From Amycolatopsis marina (lineage in GTDB: Bacteria; Actinomycetota; Actinomycetes; Mycobacteriales; Pseudonocardiaceae): a stretch of DNA of 64,000 nt. The notes beneath the pieces are model-generated. The model was given only the letters and a program-made list of their open reading frames with translations. It ran no database searches and was not told the DNA's origin. The DNA lies in NCBI RefSeq assembly GCF_900111885.1, contig NZ_FOKG01000003.1:124001-188000 (forward strand). The letters run 5' to 3'. Shown piece by piece: positions 45,106-54,313 of the stretch; within the stretch, counting starts at the first letter, position 1; the number at the start of each line of letters is the position of its first letter. Both the position numbers and the translations under genes were made by a program.

Positions 45106-46089
45106 ATGACGGCGGACGGCAACGGAAGAGCATCTCGCTGGATCGCGCTCGGGGTGACGGCCCTGGTCCTCGCCTCGGCAGGGAGCTCGGTCCTGCTGCT
45201 TCGGACGCCGGAAAACGTCCCCGGTCTCGCAACGCCCGATCCCGCGATGGTGCCGGTCAACCTGGCGCTGCTGGACAGCGAGGGAACAGCAGCCGTCCTC
45301 TCTGCCGCCGAAGCGGCGGTCGAGGCGGTGTTCACCTATTCCAGCCGAGATCTGGACGCCCACAAGGACGAGGTGATCGCCGCACACGTCACGGAAAACG
45401 CGGCGAAAGAGGTCGGCCAACAACTCGACAGGACCGCCAGGAAAGCGGGCGGGGCGGACATCACGGTCACGAGCACGATCGAGGCCGCGGGGGTGTCCGA
45501 GTTGGGCGCCGACCACGCACGAGTGCTCACCTTCATCGCGCAGGACAGCACCAGAGTGGATACCGGTGCCCGCAGCACCGGCCTCGCCCGAGCACTACTG
45601 AATCTCGTCCGCGAGGACGAGACCTGGCTGGTCGACGAGTTCGATACCGACCTGGCCGTGACGGCGATCGACCTGGACGTGGAATCCCACCCCCAGGCCA
45701 AGGACCGCGACGCGCTGCTGGCCGCCGCACAGACCGCTGGGGCGACGCTGGCCAGCCTGGACGCGTCCGACCCGGAGGGCACCATGGATCGTTCCGAGGC
45801 CGTGGCCGTGGACCCGCTGCGCACGCAAATCCGGGAAGCCCGGGATGCCAATATCGACAAGCTGGTCGCCGCGGGCACGGTAGCGGTGCCTGCCGCACCG
45901 GCCGCGGTGGCAGCGGTCGAGTTCGACCGTGCTGCCGGTACCGCGACCGTGCTGCTGGCCTTGGAAATCAACGTGACGCAGCACGGTGAGCAACGTGGGC
46001 AGCGCCCGACAAGCATGCGCCTTGGCGTCACCCGCACAGAGCGAGGCTGGCTGGCAAGCTCGGTCGACCTGATCCGCCCCACTGCCTGA
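45106..46089 (+). CDS. membrane-anchored protein of the Mce-associated type
   Basis: 327 residues. One N-terminal helix (RWIALGVTALVLASAGSSVLLL, about 10-30), then two tandem SnoaL/NTF2-like domains (LSAAEAAVEAVFTYSSRDLD; DTHKDEVIAAH; LVREDETWLVDEFDTDLAVT; and a second VPAAPAAVAAVEFDRAAGTATV to MRLGVTRTERGWLASSVDLI). This is the layout of Mce-associated membrane proteins, but no mce operon is present here. Role unknown. A start at 45100 (GTG) is possible. Confidence 0.6.
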   Translation: MTADGNGRASRWIALGVTALVLASAGSSVLLLRTPENVPGLATPDPAMVPVNLALLDSEGTAAVLSAAEAAVEAVFTYSSRDLDAHKDEVIAAHVTENAAKEVGQQLDRTARKAGGADITVTSTIEAAGVSELGADHARVLTFIAQDSTRVDTGARSTGLARALLNLVREDETWLVDEFDTDLAVTAIDLDVESHPQAKDRDALLAAAQTAGATLASLDASDPEGTMDRSEAVAVDPLRTQIREARDANIDKLVAAGTVAVPAAPAAVAAVEFDRAAGTATVLLALEINVTQHGEQRGQRPTSMRLGVTRTERGWLASSVDLIRPTA

Positions 46090-46137
46090 CCCGTTCGTGC
46101 GACAAGCCGGGTTCCCAATGCCACTTTGGGGACATCC

Positions 46138-47052
46138 TCACGCCGGGAAGTGCAGGTACGTACGTTCCTGGGTGACCGGGTAGCCGGCTCTGGCGAAGGC
46201 GGCGGCCATCGGGGTGTTGGTCGCGTCGGTCTCCGCCAGGATCGGGGCCTCCCCCGCCTCGACCAGCCGGTGCGTGCACTCCACCAGCAGGTCGTAGCCG
46301 TACCCGTGCCCCCGCTGCTCCGGCACGACGCCGATGATCCCGACGACCGGCCCCGTGTAGTTCCGCCCCGGCACGGTGAGTCCCACCAGCTCGCCGCCGG
46401 GCGTGTGGGCGAGCAGCCACCACTCCCGCGGCGAGGGCATCCAGCGCAGGAACTCCAGGTCCGACGCGGCCGCGGCGTCGAGCCCGCCACGCCGGATGTC
46501 CGCCTGCGCGTGCGCGTCGAGCGTGCCCGCGTGTATCCGGCGCAGGACGTCGAAGATCACGTCGTCGTCGGGTTCGGGCCGGAACTCGAGCCGTCCTGGC
46601 CTCGGCTCCAGCGGGCGGTCAGGCGTCCAGGTGTAGCGCAGGCGGTCGACCAGTCTGCGCATTCCGGCCTGCTCGGCGACGGCGATCCGAGCACGAGTGG
46701 CCGCGGCGCGTTCGGTGTCGCGCTGCCATCCCGGCGGCAGCGCCAGGCAGTACTCCGCGCGGATCGATGCACCGCGCAGGAGGGCGACGGCCGCCTCAAT
46801 GTCGTCGCCGAAGTCGAGGCAGTGCAGCGTTATCGGCTCGGCGTCGTCGGGCCCGGCCCACCAGGCGGCGCGGGCCACGATCCGCTCACCGCGCAACGCG
46901 ATCCAGGTCCATTCGGGACGGTATTCACCCTTGGCCAAGAGCGCGTCGAAGCTCTTGCCAGGAAAGGGAAAACCGACTTGTGCGGCTTCGGGAAGAGCAT
47001 GGAAGAGGTGTTGCTCGCCCGCGTTCAGCGGGCGCACGACCAGATCGGTCAC
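46138..47052 (-). CDS. GNAT-family N-acetyltransferase (two-domain)
   Basis: 304 residues from the GTG at 47052 with AAGGA 7 nt upstream. Acetyl-CoA-binding motif VVPEQRGHGYGYDLLVECTH (near 240) and TPMAAAFARAGYPVTQERTY at the end; the N-terminal half (VTDLVVRPLNAGEQHLF to PEWTWIALRGERIVARAAWW) looks like a degenerate first GNAT domain. Two-domain GNATs include MshD, but this lacks its usual N-terminal signature. Substrate unknown. A 15-codon ORF with a perfect ribosome site lies upstream. Confidence 0.82.
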   Translation of the reverse strand: MTDLVVRPLNAGEQHLFHALPEAAQVGFPFPGKSFDALLAKGEYRPEWTWIALRGERIVARAAWWAGPDDAEPITLHCLDFGDDIEAAVALLRGASIRAEYCLALPPGWQRDTERAAATRARIAVAEQAGMRRLVDRLRYTWTPDRPLEPRPGRLEFRPEPDDDVIFDVLRRIHAGTLDAHAQADIRRGGLDAAAASDLEFLRWMPSPREWWLLAHTPGGELVGLTVPGRNYTGPVVGIIGVVPEQRGHGYGYDLLVECTHRLVEAGEAPILAETDATNTPMAAAFARAGYPVTQERTYLHFPA

Positions 47053-47105
47053 GGGTGGATCCTTCCGGAAAGCTGCGCGCTCCCGGCCGGGTCGTCGGTG
47101 ACGCC

Positions 47106-47153
47106 CTACTTGATCTGCCCGAGGCGGGAGCACGTGAACGGCTGGCACTGCAC
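47106..47153 (-). CDS. 15-residue Cys-containing leader peptide ORF
   Basis: GTG at 47153-47151 starts MQCQPFTCSRLGQIK then TAG at 47108-47106. AAGGAGGT (47168-47161) sits 8 nt before the GTG, the best ribosome site in this part of the window, and all 15 sense codons end in G or C. It lies 53 nt upstream of the GNAT gene GTG. An alternative reading is a longer GNAT from GTG 47148, but that extension has poor third-position bias. A regulatory leader with two Cys codons is inferred. Confidence 0.55.
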   Translation of the reverse strand: MQCQPFTCSRLGQIK

Positions 47154-47183
47154 GGCTCTCACCTCCTTCGGCGATCGGCGGAC

Positions 47184-47216
47184 GTCGTGGGCGACCCTAA
47201 CCGGGCCACCCACGAC
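47184..47216 (-). terminator. hairpin after phosphoglycerate mutase gene
   Basis: GTCGTGGG (47184-47191) pairs with CCCACGAC (47209-47216); further inner pairs (GACC with GGCC-type) extend it. It begins 13 nt past the mutase stop and lies just upstream of the leader ORF. Confidence 0.7.
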
Positions 47217-47228
47217 GAGCCAAGCGAT

Positions 47229-47978
47229 TTACCTGCCCTGTTTCGCGACGGCCGCCGCGGCCTGGGCGGCGGCGTCGGGGTCGAGGTACGTGCCACCCGG
47301 GTTCAGCGGCTTGAGGTCCTCGCCGAGGTCGTAGCGCAGGGGAATGCCGGTGGGGATGTTCAGCCCGGCGATTCCGTCGTCGGAGATCCCGTCGAGGTGC
47401 TTCACCAGCGCGCGCAGCGAGTTTCCGTGCGCGGCGACCAGAACGTTGCGCCCCGCCCGCAGATCCGGCACGATCGCCGACTCCCAGTACGGCAGCATCC
47501 TGGCGACCACGTCCTTCAGGCACTCGGTCAGCGGAGCCTCGTCACCGAGGTCCGCGTACCGCACGTCGGTGTCCTGACTGAACTCGCTGCCCGGTTCGAT
47601 CGGCGGCGGCGGCGTGTCGAAGGAACGACGCCAGAGCATGAACTGCTCCTCGCCGAACTCCTCGAGCGTCTGCTTCTTGTTCTTGCCCTGCAGCGCCCCG
47701 TAGTGGCGCTCGTTGAGCCGCCAGTCCCGCCGCACCTCGATCCAGTGCCGGTCGGCGACGTCCAGCGCGAGGTTGGCGGTGGAGATCGCGCGCCGCAGCA
47801 GCGAGGTGTGCGCCACGTCGGGCAGCAGCCCGGACTCCGCGAGCAGCTCTCCGCCCCGGCGGGCCTCGGACTCGCCGAGCTCCGACAGCGGAACGTCGAC
47901 CCAGCCGGTGAACAGGTTTTCCGCGTTCCACGTGCTCTGCCCGTGCCGCAGCAGTACGAGTGTCCCTAGTTCGGCCAT
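47229..47978 (-). CDS. gpmA: 2,3-bisphosphoglycerate-dependent phosphoglycerate mutase
   Basis: Interconverts 3- and 2-phosphoglycerate in glycolysis. 249 residues from the ATG at 47978. [20 protein letters not shown] contains the phosphohistidine; [14 protein letters not shown] and the second His in [17 protein letters not shown] complete the active site. C-terminal QQGR-like tail fits the family. The upstream 450 bp contains no gene and probably its promoter. Confidence 0.95.
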   Translation of the reverse strand: MAELGTLVLLRHGQSTWNAENLFTGWVDVPLSELGESEARRGGELLAESGLLPDVAHTSLLRRAISTANLALDVADRHWIEVRRDWRLNERHYGALQGKNKKQTLEEFGEEQFMLWRRSFDTPPPPIEPGSEFSQDTDVRYADLGDEAPLTECLKDVVARMLPYWESAIVPDLRAGRNVLVAAHGNSLRALVKHLDGISDDGIAGLNIPTGIPLRYDLGEDLKPLNPGGTYLDPDAAAQAAAAVAKQGR

Positions 47979-48435
47979 GGGCCAAGCCTGCCAGAGCCGG
48001 GAGGGTCCCGAACAGCGGGTTCGCAGCGAAAGCACAGCTACTACCGGGAAGAATGAGAACCTACCCACAGTTGGTTGACTCGCGAGTAGTTAATCACTCC
48101 AACGTCCGGCATAGCGCCAACAAGATCTCGGTTACGTCACGTTAGTTGCGTTCCGTTAACGCCTAAACACAAGTTCACTCGAACGGAGTAACCAGTAGTC
48201 TTGTGATTACGGACCCGGTTCTGCCAAGTTGGCTAACGTCCCGCTCGGTTGGAAACCACGCACTCCCCAGCCGTGCGGACTACAGACGCAGCTCGTCTCC
48301 CCCCTGCCGAGCTGCGCCCGCCGGCCCCGTTGGCATCCCCCTCGTCACCGGGTCCATCGCGGCGGGAACGTCAGCGGGGCGGCTCGAGTTCGCGACTCCC
48401 CCCTCCCTCGAGCCGCTCCGCTCCCCGCACCGGGG
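47979..48435. other. non-coding region upstream of gpmA
   Basis: 457 bp. The part 48060-48200 is unusually A/T-rich for this genome (TTAATCACT, GTTAACG, CTAAACACAAG) and is the likely promoter zone for gpmA and for nothing in the other direction. Bases 48376-48419 form a hairpin downstream of the DUF4349 gene. No convincing small ORF was found: plus-strand frames here are antisense shadows. Confidence 0.5.
48376..48419 (-). terminator. hairpin after DUF4349 lipoprotein gene
   Basis: GCGGCTCGAG (48379-48388) pairs perfectly with CTCGAGCCGC (48407-48416), extended by G-T/G-C pairs on both sides; loop of 18. It begins 17 nt past the stop of the minus-strand gene. Confidence 0.7.
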
Positions 48436-49368
48436 TCATTCCGGGAGTGGCGTCGCCACGGTGGTCCTGCGTTTGCGCAACAGCCACCAGACGAGCAGCG
48501 CCACCGGCACCCCCAGCAGGACCAGGAACGGCAACATGGCCGCCAGCACGGTCAGTGCGCCGGCGCTGACGTCGAGAAACACCCGCCAGCCGGCGGCGAG
48601 ACCGCCGAGGATGCCGGTGTCGGAGTCCGTCGCGACGGGACCGGGAGCCGGGCGGATGCTCACTGTGACCGTGGACATCGCGACGCTGCCCGCCAATGCC
48701 TCCTGACGTGACTTCAGCGACTCCAGTTCGGCTTCCCTGCTGGTCAGCTCCGACTCCAAGGTGGTGATCTCACTGATCGAGTTCGCCCGCTCCAGCAGTT
48801 CCCGCACCCGCGCGACGCTGGCCTGCTGCGTCTCCACCCTGGATCGCACGTCGACGACCTGCTCGGTCACGTCCTGCGTGTGCTGCTCGCGCGCCACCAC
48901 CTCGCCGAGCCCGGCGAGCCGGTTGAGCGTCGCGTCCAGTTCGTCGCTGGGAACGACGACCTCCACCGTCGCCGACTGGAGGTCGCTGCGCTCCTGCCCG
49001 GTGTAACCACCGGCCGCACCGGCGATGGTCCGTGCCCGCGCGACCGCGTCGCCAAGGTCGGGAGCCTCGATCTCCAGCCGGGCGCTCCTGGCCAGCTGCC
49101 GGTCCTGCCCGCTTACCCGGCCCAGCGGCACCGTCGCTTTCGCACCCTCGTCCTTCGGCGCGGCCTTGTTCGGTGCGGCCTCCTTCGGGACCAGCCCGGC
49201 TCCGCTGTCCGCCGCCTCCGGAGCGACGGGTGCCTGCCCTGCGTACTCACTGTTCGCCTGGGCGTCCGTGGCCGAGCCCGCGTCCTGGCCGGTACAGCCC
49301 GCCACCAGGACCGCGAGCACCCCGAACGCCAACACCGCAGCCGACGCACGTGCCCATCGTGATCTCAT
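48436..49368 (-). CDS. DUF4349-type lipoprotein with coiled coil
   Basis: 310 residues from the ATG at 49368 (GGAGGG 11 nt upstream). Lipoprotein signal ending LVAGC; a Pro/Ala/Lys linker; a conserved domain (SARLEIEAPDLGDAVARART, GGYTGQERSDLQ, ATVEVVVPSDELDATLNRL); a coiled coil with QDVTEQVVDVRSRVETQQAS and LLERANSISEITTLESELTS; and a C-terminal membrane helix (VLAAMLPFLVLLGVPVALLV). Envelope protein, function unknown. Confidence 0.82.
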   Translation of the reverse strand: MRSRWARASAAVLAFGVLAVLVAGCTGQDAGSATDAQANSEYAGQAPVAPEAADSGAGLVPKEAAPNKAAPKDEGAKATVPLGRVSGQDRQLARSARLEIEAPDLGDAVARARTIAGAAGGYTGQERSDLQSATVEVVVPSDELDATLNRLAGLGEVVAREQHTQDVTEQVVDVRSRVETQQASVARVRELLERANSISEITTLESELTSREAELESLKSRQEALAGSVAMSTVTVSIRPAPGPVATDSDTGILGGLAAGWRVFLDVSAGALTVLAAMLPFLVLLGVPVALLVWWLLRKRRTTVATPLPE

Positions 49369-49461
49369 TCGTCCGGTTCCCTCCAGTCGTGTGCGCCGGA
49401 AGGACGGACTCACGGATCAGCGGCGTTGCATTCGCCCGATCACGATGTCTTATTGAAATTC

Positions 49462-49600
49462 GGGTTACTCACCTCCGATGTGCGGCAAGGACCGGCCTCA
49501 CCTGCAGTCGGCAGCCACGACCGCCCCTACTGCGGCAAAAGGCCTGCCACAGCGGGGGCCTCTCCGGGGCGGCGCCGTCTGCCGACTTGTGAATAACCCT
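49462..49600. repeat. MITE-like element, copy 2
   Basis: About 139 bp with inverted ends (GGGTTACTCAC and GTGAATAACCC). It shares blocks with 29292-29397: GTGCGGC, CCTCACC, CGGCAGCCACGACC, GGGCGGC, CCGTCT and CCGACTTGTGAA, in the same order, but carries about 30 extra bases in the middle (near 49530-49560). The right end abuts the stop codon of the YbjN-domain gene at 49600. Confidence 0.75.
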
Positions 49601-50133
49601 CACGATTCGGTCAGCGGGGTGTGCCCGTGTTCGGGCTCGATCAGGTGCTTGAACGCCTGCAGGTTCGCCAGCGACTCCCCGCGCGAGACCCGCCAGTCCC
49701 ACTCGCGCTTGATCGAACTGGCGAACCCGATCTCCAGCAGGGTGTTGAAGTCGCCGTCGGCGGCTTCCAGCACCTGCCCGAGCAGGCGGTCCAGCTCCGC
49801 CCTCGTCACCGACTCCAGTGCCAGCCTGCCGACCAGGTAGATGTCGCCGACCTGGTCGATCGTGTAGTGCACGCCGTACAACTTCGCGTTGCGCCGCAGG
49901 AGGTAGCGGTAGACCTCCTCGTGCGCCTCGTCCGGCCTGCGGCAGACGAAGGCCTCCACGACGAACGCGTGCTCTGTGGCGATCAGCCAGCAGTTGGTCT
50001 GCAGCTTCTTGATGCCGGGCAGTGTGACGAAGTAGCGCCCCTCGCCCTTGCGCTCGTACTTCAGCTCGGCCTCGTCCAGCGCCCCCCGCACCAGCTCGTC
50101 GACCCCAGCCCCCAGCTGCTCCGGCTTGCTCAC
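49600..50133 (-). CDS. YbjN-domain protein
   Basis: 177 residues from the GTG at 50133, which shares a base with the mshA stop (TAGTG). The YbjN fold pattern includes RKGEGRYFVTLPGIKKL, CWLIATEHAFVVEAFVCRRP, HEEVYRYLLRRNAKLYGVHYT and DIYLVGRLALESVTRAELDR. These are type III secretion chaperone-like proteins of unknown job; it follows mshA as Rv0487 follows Rv0486 by memory. Confidence 0.85.
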   Translation of the reverse strand: MSKPEQLGAGVDELVRGALDEAELKYERKGEGRYFVTLPGIKKLQTNCWLIATEHAFVVEAFVCRRPDEAHEEVYRYLLRRNAKLYGVHYTIDQVGDIYLVGRLALESVTRAELDRLLGQVLEAADGDFNTLLEIGFASSIKREWDWRVSRGESLANLQAFKHLIEPEHGHTPLTES

Positions 50134-51440
50134 TAGACCGCTACCTCCTCCTGCAACGCGCGGACCACCGAGTCGCGGAACGCGGTGGCCGCGTCGGTGT
50201 ACGTGGCCACCAGCGCGTCGGTTGTGCGTTCCCAGGAGAACCTGCGCGCATGCCGGACCGCGTTGGCCGCGAGCTCCGCGCGCCTTCCTGGGCGCAGAGC
50301 GACTCCTGCCAGCGCATCCGCCCAGTCCTGCGCCCGGTGACCGGACACCAGCATGCCGGAAACGCCGTGCGACACCGCCACCGGCAGCCCGCCGACCTCG
50401 GCGGCCACCACCGGCGTCCCGCACGCCTGCGCCTCCAGCGCGACCAGGCCGAACGACTCGTTGTAACTCGGTACGGCTACCACGTCGGCCGCGCGGTACA
50501 CATCGACCAGCGCCTGGCCCGGCTGCGGCGGCAGGAATCGCGTCTGTCCCGCGATGCCGAGCGAGCCGGCCAGCTCCCGCAGCTCTCTCGGCTGCTCCAT
50601 CCCGCTGCCCGAAGGACCGCCGACGATCAGCACGACCAGCCGGTCCCGCAGCTCGGGCTGCCTGCGCAGCAGGTTCGCCGCCGCGTGCAACAACACGTCC
50701 GGGGCCTTGAGCGGCTGGATCCGGCCGGCGAACGCCAGCACCACGGCGTCCTGCCGGAGTCCCAGCGCCGCACGCGACAGCATCTGCGAGCCGGGCGTGA
50801 AGCGTTCCAGGTCCACGCCGGGCGCGACCGTCCGCACGGTGCTGGGGTCGGCGTCGTACAGCCCGACCAGCTCGCGCGCCTCCACCTGCGTGTTGGCGAC
50901 GAGCCGGTCCGCCTCGGCCACCACCTGTTCCTCGCCGATCACCCGCGTCCTCGGCTCGGGCGTGTCACCTTCGGCCAACGCGGCGTTCTTGACCTTCGCC
51001 AGTGTGTGCGCGGTGTGCACCAGCGGCACTCCCCAGCGGTCCCGCGCCAGCCAACCCACCTGACCGGACAACCAGTAGTGCGAGTGGATGACGTCGTAGT
51101 AGCCCGGCTCGTGGAAGGCCTCGGCGCGCAGCACCCCCGAGGTGAAGGCACACAGCTGCGCGGGCAGCTCGTCGCGGCCCAGCGGCTGGTAGGGCCCCGC
51201 CGGAATGTGCCGGACCAGCACTCCGGGCGCGAGTTCCGCGACCGGCGGCTGATCCGAGGAGGTGGCTCTGGTGAAGACCTCGACGCTGATGCCCCTGCGC
51301 GCCATCTCGGTGGCCGTCTGGCTGATGTACACGTTCATCCCACCCGCGTCGCCGGTGCCCGGCTGCTCCAGTGGTGAGGTGTGCACGGACACGACGGCGA
51401 CCCGGCGCGGCGTGCGCACCGGGGGGAAGGGCAGGGTCAT
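50133..51440 (-). CDS. mshA: D-inositol-3-phosphate glycosyltransferase
   Basis: MshA joins UDP-GlcNAc to 1-L-myo-inositol-1-phosphate, the first step of mycothiol synthesis. 435 residues, GT4 fold: [77 protein letters not shown], and the nucleotide-binding [20 protein letters not shown]. It supports a mycothiol-making actinobacterium. Confidence 0.95.
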   Translation of the reverse strand: MTLPFPPVRTPRRVAVVSVHTSPLEQPGTGDAGGMNVYISQTATEMARRGISVEVFTRATSSDQPPVAELAPGVLVRHIPAGPYQPLGRDELPAQLCAFTSGVLRAEAFHEPGYYDVIHSHYWLSGQVGWLARDRWGVPLVHTAHTLAKVKNAALAEGDTPEPRTRVIGEEQVVAEADRLVANTQVEARELVGLYDADPSTVRTVAPGVDLERFTPGSQMLSRAALGLRQDAVVLAFAGRIQPLKAPDVLLHAAANLLRRQPELRDRLVVLIVGGPSGSGMEQPRELRELAGSLGIAGQTRFLPPQPGQALVDVYRAADVVAVPSYNESFGLVALEAQACGTPVVAAEVGGLPVAVSHGVSGMLVSGHRAQDWADALAGVALRPGRRAELAANAVRHARRFSWERTTDALVATYTDAATAFRDSVVRALQEEVAV

Positions 51441-51459
51441 CTACCTGGTCACTCCTCGG

Positions 51460-52302
51460 TCAAGGTGCCGACCGCTCTTCGGCGAACCGCAGCAGGGCAG
51501 CGTTGAACTCCTCCGCCGCCTCGATGAACGGCAGATGGCCTACACCCTGGACCCAACGCCGAGTGGCCCCTGGAATCTTCCCGGCCGCGAATTCGCCTGC
51601 GGAGGGATCCACCACCAGGTCCTCCGTGCCGTGCACGACCAGCGTCGGCACGTCCACTCCGGCCAGCACCTCCGCGCTGTCGACGGTGCGCCGGAACAGC
51701 GCACCCCGCACCGCGGGCGGCACCGACAACGACGCGCCGAGCAGGGCCTGCGCGAGGGCGCCGGGAACGGCGGCGGTGGCCATCCCCTCGTTGAGCCCGG
51801 TCAGCGCGGGCAACGCGACGGCCGGGTCCTCCGACAGCGCGTCGGGCAGCGCGCCCCGCATCGCGGAGCCGATCCGCCCACCGGCCCGTCCCTTGCCGAT
51901 CTCGGTGATCGCACCGGCCAGCACGATTCCGGCCAGCCCGTCCGTACCGTGCACCCGGACGTGGTCGGTGATCACCAGACCGCCGTAGGACCAGCCGACG
52001 ACGACCGCGGGCGCGCCCGCGAACTCGAGCACGGCAGCCAGATCTCCCGCCCAAGCCGCGGGGTCGTCGTAGCCGTCCGCCGGGACATCGGAGTCACCGT
52101 GCCCGCGCAGGTCCATCGCGATCAGCCGGAACCGGCGGGTCAGTTCCGGGTCGGCCAGTTGCAGCGACCACGCGCGGGCCGACTGTGCCCAGCCGTGCAC
52201 GAGCACGATCGGCGGCAGGTGCGGCTCACCGGCCACCCGCAGGGCGATCCGGACGCCGTTCGCGCCGACAACTTCCGTGTGCTCGGTACCCACGGTGCTC
52301 AC
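51460..52302 (-). CDS. alpha/beta hydrolase
   Basis: 280 residues from the GTG at 52302, overlapping the L,D-transpeptidase stop (GTGA). HGWAQSARAW near 38, nucleophile elbow VVGWSYGGLVITDH (Ser near 112), acid in HGTEDLVVDPSAGE and His in GVGHLPFIEAAEEF. Soluble, no signal. Substrate unknown; linkage to a cell-wall enzyme is conserved-looking but unproved. Confidence 0.85.
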   Translation of the reverse strand: MSTVGTEHTEVVGANGVRIALRVAGEPHLPPIVLVHGWAQSARAWSLQLADPELTRRFRLIAMDLRGHGDSDVPADGYDDPAAWAGDLAAVLEFAGAPAVVVGWSYGGLVITDHVRVHGTDGLAGIVLAGAITEIGKGRAGGRIGSAMRGALPDALSEDPAVALPALTGLNEGMATAAVPGALAQALLGASLSVPPAVRGALFRRTVDSAEVLAGVDVPTLVVHGTEDLVVDPSAGEFAAGKIPGATRRWVQGVGHLPFIEAAEEFNAALLRFAEERSAP

Positions 52303-53459
52303 AGTGCCGACTTCGACTGCCAGGTGGACCAGTCGAGCAGCCAGTCCATCACGTCGGATGTGGTCGGAAAGTCGGCCTTGGCGCCGGTGACCTCCACCGG
52401 GTCGCCGATCATCGCGGAGTCGAAGTAGGCCTTGGCGTCGGCCTCGAACAGGTTGACGCAACCGTGCGAGGTGTTGCGTTTGCCGATGTTCGCCCTGTTC
52501 TCCTCGTTCTCGTGGATGTACTCGCCGTGGTTGGAGATGCGGCAGCACCACTTCTTCTTGACGTCGGTGTAGCCGTACCGCTCGTTGTCGAAGATCGAGG
52601 TCGGCTCCTTGGTCATCACGATGACCGTGCCGTTCGGAGTGTTCAGGTTGGGGTCGGCGTCCTTGCCGTTGCTGCACGGGTAGCTCGCGTGCTGGGCGCC
52701 GTCGCGGTAGACCTTCATCACGTGGTCCGGCGTGTGGATCTTGACCACCTGGTTGCGGCCGATGGTGAACTTCGTGGTCACGTCGGTCTTGCCGTACCTG
52801 CCACCGCCGTAGTGCACGCCATAGAGGTTCGCGGAGACGTTGACCTCGGTGTTCGCCGGCCAGTACTCCTTGGGCCGCCAGTCCACCTGCCGGTCGGACA
52901 GCCACGCCCACGCGCCCTCGACCTCGGGGGAGGTCTCCACCTGCAGCGCCTTCTGCGCGGCGGCGCGGTCGCTGACGGCCTCGTCGAACTTCACGCTGAT
53001 CGGCATGCCGACCCCGACCACCGCGTCGTCGATCGGGTTGAGCGTCGCCCTGATCACCTTGGCCGGCTTGACGGTGTCGAAGCTGCCGGTCAACTCGACA
53101 TTCTTGCCGTCACCGCCGGTCGCGGTCGCCGTGTAGGTGTAGGTCTTGCCGTAGCCGAGCGGCTCGGAGCTGGTCCAGGTGGTCTTCGCGTCGTCGAGCT
53201 CACCCTTGACCTCACCGCCGTCGCTGTTGGTCACCGCGACCGCGGTCAGGGTGCCCTTGGCGGCCCTCACCTTCACCGGCTCGGTCACCGGGACGTCCTT
53301 CGTCTTGGGGGCGGGATCGGCGGTGATGCTGGCCTCTGGTGGCGCCTCGACCGGGGGTGCCTCCGCGTCCGGCCCGTCACCGTCACCGGAGCAGGCGGTC
53401 AGCACGACCGCACCCCCTGCCGCGATCGCGGCCTTGAACATGGTTCGCCGTTCGATCAC
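52299..53459 (-). CDS. L,D-transpeptidase lipoprotein (LprQ/LdtMt type)
   Basis: 386 residues from the GTG at 53459 (GGAGG 6 nt upstream). Lipoprotein signal VVLTACSG (Cys near 23), two Ig-like domains, then the YkuD catalytic domain with HTPDHVMKVYRDG, WCCRISNHGEYIHEN and the catalytic cysteine in NTSHGCVNLFEADAKAYFDS (near 334). Such enzymes form 3-3 peptidoglycan crosslinks at the outer membrane face. C-terminal tail WLLDWSTWQ is family-like. Confidence 0.93.
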   Translation of the reverse strand: MIERRTMFKAAIAAGGAVVLTACSGDGDGPDAEAPPVEAPPEASITADPAPKTKDVPVTEPVKVRAAKGTLTAVAVTNSDGGEVKGELDDAKTTWTSSEPLGYGKTYTYTATATGGDGKNVELTGSFDTVKPAKVIRATLNPIDDAVVGVGMPISVKFDEAVSDRAAAQKALQVETSPEVEGAWAWLSDRQVDWRPKEYWPANTEVNVSANLYGVHYGGGRYGKTDVTTKFTIGRNQVVKIHTPDHVMKVYRDGAQHASYPCSNGKDADPNLNTPNGTVIVMTKEPTSIFDNERYGYTDVKKKWCCRISNHGEYIHENEENRANIGKRNTSHGCVNLFEADAKAYFDSAMIGDPVEVTGAKADFPTTSDVMDWLLDWSTWQSKSAL

Positions 53460-53581
53460 CGTCGTCCTCCCATCGCACCGCGTTCGCGCTCGATCCGGCC
53501 CCGGAACGCGGGCCGCTGTCTGCATAACCGCGGGCCCTCGCCCGACGTTACGTCGCCACTGGAGACTGGCAACATGCAGTC

Positions 53582-54313
53582 ATGAGCAAGCGAACCGCTG
53601 TGATCACCGGGGCCAGCGCCGGAATCGGTGCCGCCACCGCAAGGGCGCTCGCCGAGGCGAACTTCCACGTCGTACTGGGTGCCCGGCGGCTCGACCGCCT
53701 CACCCCACTGGCCGACGAGCTGTCCGGGACGGCCCACGTACTGGACGTCACCGACCCCGAATCGGTTGCGTCGTTTGTGCGCTACATCTCAGAATGCGAC
53801 GTTCTCGTGAACAACGCGGGCGGAGCTCGAGGGCTGGAGCGCGTCGAGGACGCCGACGAGGACAACTGGCGCTGGATGTGGGAGACCAACGTCCTCGGTA
53901 CGTTGCGGATGACCAAGGCGCTGTTGCCCAAGCTCATCGACTCCGGCGACGGGCACGTGCTGACGGTGACGTCGGTCGCCGGGCACGAGGTCTACGACGG
54001 CGGCGCGGGCTACACCTCGGCGAAGCACGCGCAGTCGGCGCTGCACCGCACCCTGCGCTCGGAGCACCTCGGCCAGCCGATCCGGTTCACCGAGATCACC
54101 CCGGGCCTGGTGGAGACCGACTTCTCGCTCAACCGCTTCGACGGCGACGCCGAGCGTGCCGAAGGTGTCTACCGGGGGATCCGGGCGCTGGCCGCCGAGG
54201 ACGTCGCGGAGGTCATCGCCTTCGCCGCCACCCGGCCGTCGCACGTGAACCTGGACCAGATCGTGCTCAAGCCCCGCGCCCAGTACAACGGCAGCCGCGC
54301 ACACCGGGAGTAG
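53582..54313 (+). CDS. SDR-family oxidoreductase
   Basis: 243 residues of a classical short-chain dehydrogenase: TAVITGASAGIGAATARALA (NAD(P) binding), NNAGGARGLERVEDADEDNW, Ser-Tyr-Lys in VTSVAGHEVYDGGAGYTSAK (Tyr near 141) and PGLVETDFSLNRFDG. Substrate unknown. The mycobacterial homologue (Rv0484c by memory) also lies between the transpeptidase and murB. Its stop abuts the murB stop with no gap. Confidence 0.9.
   Translation: MSKRTAVITGASAGIGAATARALAEANFHVVLGARRLDRLTPLADELSGTAHVLDVTDPESVASFVRYISECDVLVNNAGGARGLERVEDADEDNWRWMWETNVLGTLRMTKALLPKLIDSGDGHVLTVTSVAGHEVYDGGAGYTSAKHAQSALHRTLRSEHLGQPIRFTEITPGLVETDFSLNRFDGDAERAEGVYRGIRALAAEDVAEVIAFAATRPSHVNLDQIVLKPRAQYNGSRAHRE

Noticed and set aside
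46114..46130. CCCAA/TTGGG inverted repeat between convergent genes
   Set aside because: The stem is only five bases, too weak to call a terminator or operator on its own.
46138..47052. GNAT gene as mycothiol synthase mshD
   Set aside because: It has two GNAT-like halves, but no MshD signature is seen by eye; the name would be a guess.
48203..48706. Plus-strand ORFs antisense to the DUF4349 gene
   Set aside because: They are mirror frames of a well-supported lipoprotein gene and have no recognisable domain.
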